A stretch of DNA of 64,000 nt, from positions 117,424,437 to 117,488,436 of the forward strand of contig NC_134462.1 in NCBI RefSeq assembly GCF_047948215.1. Direction: 5' to 3'. Within the stretch, counting starts at the first letter, position 1. Each line of letters begins with the position of its first letter. This document shows, piece by piece, positions 58,941 through 64,000 of the stretch. The notes under the pieces are model-generated. The model was not told the DNA's origin. It saw only the letters and a program-made list of their open reading frames with translations, and ran no database searches. The stretch comes from Lycorma delicatula. Lineage: Eukaryota; Arthropoda; Insecta; Hemiptera; Fulgoridae. A program made the translations under genes and the position numbers.

Positions 58941-59329
58941 GTGAGTGAAGAGACGCGGAATTTTTATAACAAAATATTAAGATAAAAAAAATTTCAATCT
59001 TTAAAATTAGATTCAGTTGGAAAAATGTAGGTTCAATTTAGAGTAAAATAAACACGAAACGCTATATAACTTGATTCTGAAAGTTAATTGAACACAATCA
59101 AAATGATATCAAAATCAAGTAAACTGCTTTAAAATTATTAATTCAGTTTTATAACAACAATGAGTAGTATTCAAATTAATTTCCAAGCACCAGTTAACGT
59201 TGCCAACCTAATTTTTCAAAGGTAATTGTTATTTAAAAACAGGTGTTTTTAAATTCATAATATTTTTCCGTTAAGATCTTTTTTAATAAATAAAAGATGT
59301 TTTTTTTTTGTTTTTAATAAACTTTATTA

Positions 59330-59665
59330 CATAAATTTTCTACTAGTTTTGATAATAAAATTTACCCATTTAGTAATTTATTACATTTGAAACCTAAAAT
59401 AAAACGTGATTTCGTTAGTGAATGTTTCTGTTTTACGTTGAATATCATGAAAATTACAGAAGATACAATTCTGGGATCTATTTTACTCGATTTCTCAGGT
59501 TAGAAAACATAAGAAACCATCAAGTTTATCCCTTATATCACGCCTTAAAATTTTAATATGACCTTATTACACCGCGGGAACTGAAATCCGGGCGAAAATG
59601 TTTGCTAGTAACTCGATAACAAAGCTTTTTCAGACATACGTCTGTACGTTTTTAGGTAGATTTCA
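59330..59665 (-). repeat. Right long inverted repeat of the DNA transposon
   Basis: Reverse complement of 57185-57500, with small insertions. It contains ACACCGCGGGAACTGAAATC, GGGCGAAAAT and TAACAAAG. Together the arms bracket the transposase relic, suggesting one element of about 2.5 kb, or about 2.2 kb without the SINE. Confidence 0.75.
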
Positions 59666-60440
59666 TAAGAAAACTACCTATTGTAATGGGTGTCATGATT
59701 TGACTTCCGGAAAATTTCGACATATCTTCGCGTTTCACATCCCACAGACCCCAAAACCACCATCAGTTCAAAAGTTTTTATATATATATATATATTTCAC
59801 TTTCTTGTGGACACGATAACTACCGTAATTTTGCGCCAATTACATTCAAATTGATACATAAAATATAACGACTCAGACTCTGGGTCGAGTTCGTTAATGG
59901 GCAAAATCGGACCATGGGGGTGGAAATGGAGGGCTTTTTCGAAAAAAAAACAAAATATCGCCATAACTTGTAAAATAACACTCATTTAAAGTTCCTACCA
60001 TTCTTTGGATAAAAGCCTAAAACTTACCTAAATAAAGTCTTTTGATATCACCAACCATTACCTCAGGGTGTGGAAAAAATGGGTTTTCGAAGACAAATAA
60101 AATCACACCTCCCTTAATAGGTACAGCATCGGATCGGTTTAAAGTGGTCGTTAGTCCTCTAAATATAACTTAATACTTTTTTCTGAAACAATTTTTGATA
60201 TAACTAACCTTTACGGCAAGGGATGACAAAATTGTTGATGATTTGTAAGAAGATGGGGCTTGTGGTATACTAAACTTGTGAAACTTGTTTTCACAAGACA
60301 TATTGAGTAAATTTGAAGTTTTTCTTAACTTTTAGGTGGAAATATTTTTTATCCCCTACTTAGCACCGGTAAAATCTATTTCCGCCTTCCGGCGTGCCGA
60401 AAAGGATTGTTTTTCCTATTTCAAGCTTTACAATCTAAAA
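59666..60440. other. Less AT-rich non-coding block, probably a repeat
   Basis: Reads like a dispersed repeat (for example GGGTCGAGTTCGTTAATGGG, TCGCCATAACTTGTAAAATA and TTCCGCCTTCCGGCGTGCCG) but has no second copy that I can see in this window. No coding frame of note. Confidence 0.35.
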
Positions 60441-61855
60441 ATTATTTCCTTTATTTAATTTAAAATTATTTTGAATTAACCTGTGTACGCTAAACCCGAA
60501 AATTAATAAAATTCGTGGTACATTACGATGGTTATTCATTATAATTACCATTTCTGGAGAAAAATGAGTAAAATATAAAATAACAATATTATATCAATGT
60601 ACTATGCACTTATTTAACAACCTAAGGTCTTATGTACTTAATTTAATAAAATCGGTCAAATATTTTTTGACAAGCTATGGAAAAATATATATTTACACGA
60701 TTTTCTTTTTTATAAACCATCTACCTACAGAAGGTGTGCATTTACAGAACGCTTCACTCCTACATTATCTTCTCCGAAAACATATGTCCGTTTTTGCCTA
60801 GATATCTTTCCGATGCAATTTAAGTAAACGGGACTAGCCAACAATATATTTACTTAAATAAAAATTACATAGTATTTCCAATACATATTTAATTATTATT
60901 TTTTTTTTAATTTATTAGAAAACCTAGTTCATCATTCAGTAGAAAATAAGTATTAAATGGCATTCAAACTCAAATAATTTCGTGAAAAACACGATTGAAT
61001 TTTCGATAATTCAGGTTTTTTTATGTTAAGATGAATTCTTCTACGTACAGATTTACATCCACACATCACGAATGTCTGAAACTATTTAATTAAGAAGCAT
61101 CCACTCTGTAATTCCTATTTTTTGCATTTTATATTAAAATATATATACAAAAATCCCTTTGATCGTTAAAGTTCCGTATCTCTTCTTGAATAAAAAAATC
61201 TCTATCTTCCATGCGGTATAGACTTTACACCAAGTTATTGCCTGCTACAGAACATACATCTATCATCTTAACGAAGGTGTTTTCTTGTTCGCCGATTCCT
61301 TTGCAGTGTTAGTTCACCATTAATCTATTTATATCCTTGATTAAGTCAGACCCTATAAAGTATACATATATCTATATATATGCTCAAACTGAGTAAGGAG
61401 AAGTTACGTACGTTTACATTAGTTACATTAAATGAGGGCGGGAAATCTTTGAACCCAATGCTTCGTGTGATCTGGTGGGAGGCGGCTATATGCTCATTTT
61501 CAAACATTCAGTTTTTTACCCGGTAATTAGGCAATATCTAATATTTGAAATATCTGTCAAGCGAATCCGGGCCCCCTAATCCTACATAAGAAAAAAAAAA
61601 CAAAAGGAAATTCAAAATAAGAGGAATAGGATTTAGTTTAACAAGTTCATTACAGCTACTACTTTTCAGTATATGAAGATTTAAATGATAGCAAAAACAG
61701 AACATTTGTAATTAATCAAATTCAATACTTAAAATAAGCGCTGGGTGTTTTCGGTGGAGAGGAAATAGATTATTAAAAAAACCACTAATTAATTTCGTTC
61801 TAAATGAAAGCCTTAGAGATAATTCAAAAACAATTTTTATTTTTGTTATTTAATG
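60441..61855. other. AT-rich stretch, nothing recognised
   Basis: No supported feature. Confidence 0.4.
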
Positions 61856-61859
61856 AGAA

Positions 61860-61978
61860 ATGCGGGCATCGACTGCTGAGGTCATTTAGCCCGAATGCAA
61901 ATTTGTAGTGTATGCAAATGTACGGCCATGCCTGACCGTAAAAGTTTGAGACGTTACCACTCGCACCACGGAGACTAG
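61860..61978 (-). mobile_element. Probable SINE family B remnant, reverse
   Basis: The minus strand reads TCTCCGTGGTGCGAGTGGTA and continues with ACGGTCAGGCATGGCCGTAC, similar in order to the head and TGGCATT region of the family. The B box is not preserved. Confidence 0.5.
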
Positions 61979-62545
61979 AAAAAAAAAAACAGATATGAAA
62001 TGTAACGATAATACATTTGTAAAATAAAATACGATATGCATATTCAATTTTCATTTTTTGTTTTGAAAATTACTTTTATAATCGAATAGTATTTTTTCGT
62101 TTTATTAAATCAGTTTAAAAATTTGAGAGGGGGAAAATACCATTATTTAAACAATTTTAAGAAATTCTTTTAAAAATATAAGACTATGAAAACAAAAACC
62201 GTACGTAAATATTTACTCTGTAGAATTACCTAAAAAAATTCAGTTTGGCGTAGTGGGTTTTTTAAGTATAACATTCCTAGAAAGAGGGTCTTGAATGGTA
62301 ATTCATCTTGCCATAAATATTCTTAAATTTTGCTAAGTTAATTGGAAAACAGAAAGGGAATGGATCATAGTTGTTGGCTTTTTTAGATTCTTAGGCCTGC
62401 AGAGGGTGTAGGCATTGACCTCGCTACCGAAAGCGGACCAGAGGAAAGAAAAAAAATGTTTTCCTTGCCGGTTTATTAAATTTGTGAATCTGTTTCTTTA
62501 TTTCTAAGTAAATCCAAGAGGCCTTTCAGTAAATTGAATTGTAGG
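61979..62545. other. Unassigned sequence
   Basis: No supported feature; a GC-richer spot lies at about 62395-62440. Confidence 0.35.
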
Positions 62546-62549
62546 AAAA

Positions 62550-62999
62550 TATTTTCGTTGTTGCGATCAGCACTTGTTTTGTCGGTTTGAAGATAGTATT
62601 TTTGGTGTTTAGAGATTCAAACAAGTAATGATCTGAGCGTGTAGTCTAATTGAAGTTAGATATAGGAAGGGGTTTTGTGCGAAACATTCGGTGTTAGAAG
62701 AAGACGCGGGGATCAGGCTTCCGCGAATCGGTTAATTTGATAGTTGAAAGTTTTTTGTTACAGTAGATGATAGTGGTCGGAAGAGGCCGTACGAAGACGG
62801 TAGTAGCTTGTGTAAATACACTGACGGTAATATCTGCCGAAGAATTTGCACCCGTGGCATCTTGACCCAGGTCAAACCGATGTCTGTATTGTGTTTTCAA
62901 ATTTAGAGAGTCTAAAAAAAATTTTCCGGTAAAGCCCATCAGGACTAGTAATGGAGAGGATGGTGTGGCGACTGGGATCGTTATAAGGCACTCCACTTA
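62550..62999 (-). pseudogene. LINE APE-type endonuclease domain relic
   Basis: The minus-strand frame from 62996 reads SPLLVLMGFTGKFFLDS, where the family has LLVxGDFNGKxxLWGS with the catalytic Asp. Later it reads FTQATTVFVRPLPTT and KKLSTIKLTDSRKPDPRVFF, resembling the SxIDLTxSR motif. In the next piece TTRSDHYLFESLNT retains the SDH catalytic triplet. The order fits an R1- or LOA-like LINE endonuclease. The first catalytic Asp is lost, and stops follow the first 100 codons. No RT domain follows in the window. Confidence 0.5.
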
Positions 63000-64000
63000 T
63001 AGCGGAAGACACTCGTCCTTCCCTATGGGGATCAGGATGTAATCAAACCCGGGATCAAATTTTTAGTAGACAGTAATGACATTTTTTTGAACCGTCTAAA
63101 GAATAAATAAAATTAAAAAAGTTAATCGGATGTAGTTTTTTTCTTTCTAATTTTAATATATAATCAATAAAAACAGAAAATAACATCGAATGTATCAAAC
63201 TGATCATGTCGCGCAAATATTTAAATATTAAAAGTAAAATAGAAAATAAAACCGTTTTAGACGGTAATTATGCGTTCATAAAATTACGTTGCATTTTATA
63301 TATCTTTTAAATAATTTAGTAATAATATATTTAAAGATTTAAAGTTAAAAATAAGACAGATAAGCTACTCGAACAAAATATGAAGATTAATATATATCTA
63401 CCGTATCATTTTATTGAGCAACATTAACTATTCGTAGTAAGTAGGCTACATTTGTATATTATTATACCTTTTTCAGAAGGACGTCTGATATAATCAAATG
63501 GAATAGAAGAATATTAATACTCATCTCACGTTTTAGTGAACTAAACTAAAACATAAAAACAGTTTTAAACACACATTATCAGAGATGATACAAGTTTCAC
63601 GAGTTAAGTTGTAGAGCTATATGCATATATAAAAGAGAAAAAAAATCAACGCAATAAAGTTTAATGAAACCGGACTTAGTTCTAAAACAACATATTCGTA
63701 CACATACGCGCGTGAATTTATGCACTTAAAAAAACCCCGCTTACATAGAAAGTCGTAGAAGAATTATAATTTTGTAATACCTTGAACGTTACATTAATAC
63801 AAAAAAATAAAATAAAACATTTTTTAAATTACATACATTTTCAAATCAATTCAATTTATTCTTTTACCATTATCATACAATGCATTTTATCGTTTTATAT
63901 TTATTAATAAGAAAAAACAAATGATAATTAAATCTAAAATTTTCTTTTTTATTACAAATATTTAGACGATGTATATTTAAACATAAATATGAGTACTAGC
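63000..64000. other. AT-rich stretch, nothing recognised
   Basis: A short GC-richer part at 63005-63055 adjoins the endonuclease relic; the rest is AT-rich with no supported feature. Confidence 0.4.

Noticed and set aside
63000..63060. Further SINE family B copy
   Set aside because: TCAAACCCGGGATCAAA vaguely resembles an inverted B box, but no flanking SINE body could be aligned.

Overview
The window looks like AT-rich, repeat-laden intergenic or intronic DNA from an insect nuclear genome. It has tRNA-derived SINEs, R1- and jockey-like LINE debris, mariner and HARBI1-like transposase relics, and long AT and CA microsatellites. There are no bacterial-style operons, and I could not support any host protein-coding gene, rRNA or functional tRNA. 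The SINE with a GAAA-rich tail reminds me of sequences from hemipterans, perhaps a planthopper or lanternfly. That is an impression from memory, not a demonstrated identity.

Layout. 0.3-2.2 kb holds a 5'-truncated R1-like LINE end and one copy of each SINE family. 3.8-4.6 kb is a reverse-strand LINE 3' end. 6.1-7.7 kb is an inverted-repeat structure enclosing a reverse-transcriptase relic. 10.0-16.0 kb is a reverse-strand LINE graveyard: a jockey-like piece, a roughly 2.7 kb decayed LINE, and an R1-like C-terminus followed by a very strong palindrome. 17.7-24.6 kb has a LINE scrap ending in a perfect hairpin, a jockey-like scrap, a SINE-A copy, a solo copy of the 6-7 kb inverted-repeat arm and two opposed SINE-B copies. 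29.1-34.1 kb has a truncated LINE, a HARBI1-like transposase relic and an internally deleted R1-like element. 39.5-41.0 kb has a jockey-like end and a SINE nested in a SINE. 44.7-46.3 kb is a mariner split by a SINE. 47.6-51.4 kb has another LINE end and SINE pieces. 57.2-59.7 kb is a long-inverted-repeat DNA transposon, also split by a SINE. 62.5-63.0 kb is a LINE endonuclease relic.

No gene set works together here. The informative content is the order of insertions. SINE-A was active after both DNA transposons had inserted, and its target-site duplications are still perfect or nearly so at three copies. The parts most worth a second look outside the transposons are a CpG-rich block at 53.3-53.7 kb with a splice-acceptor-like edge, and a CTCF-like motif next to a TATA box near 2.95 kb. 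I found no convincing new multi-gene system.
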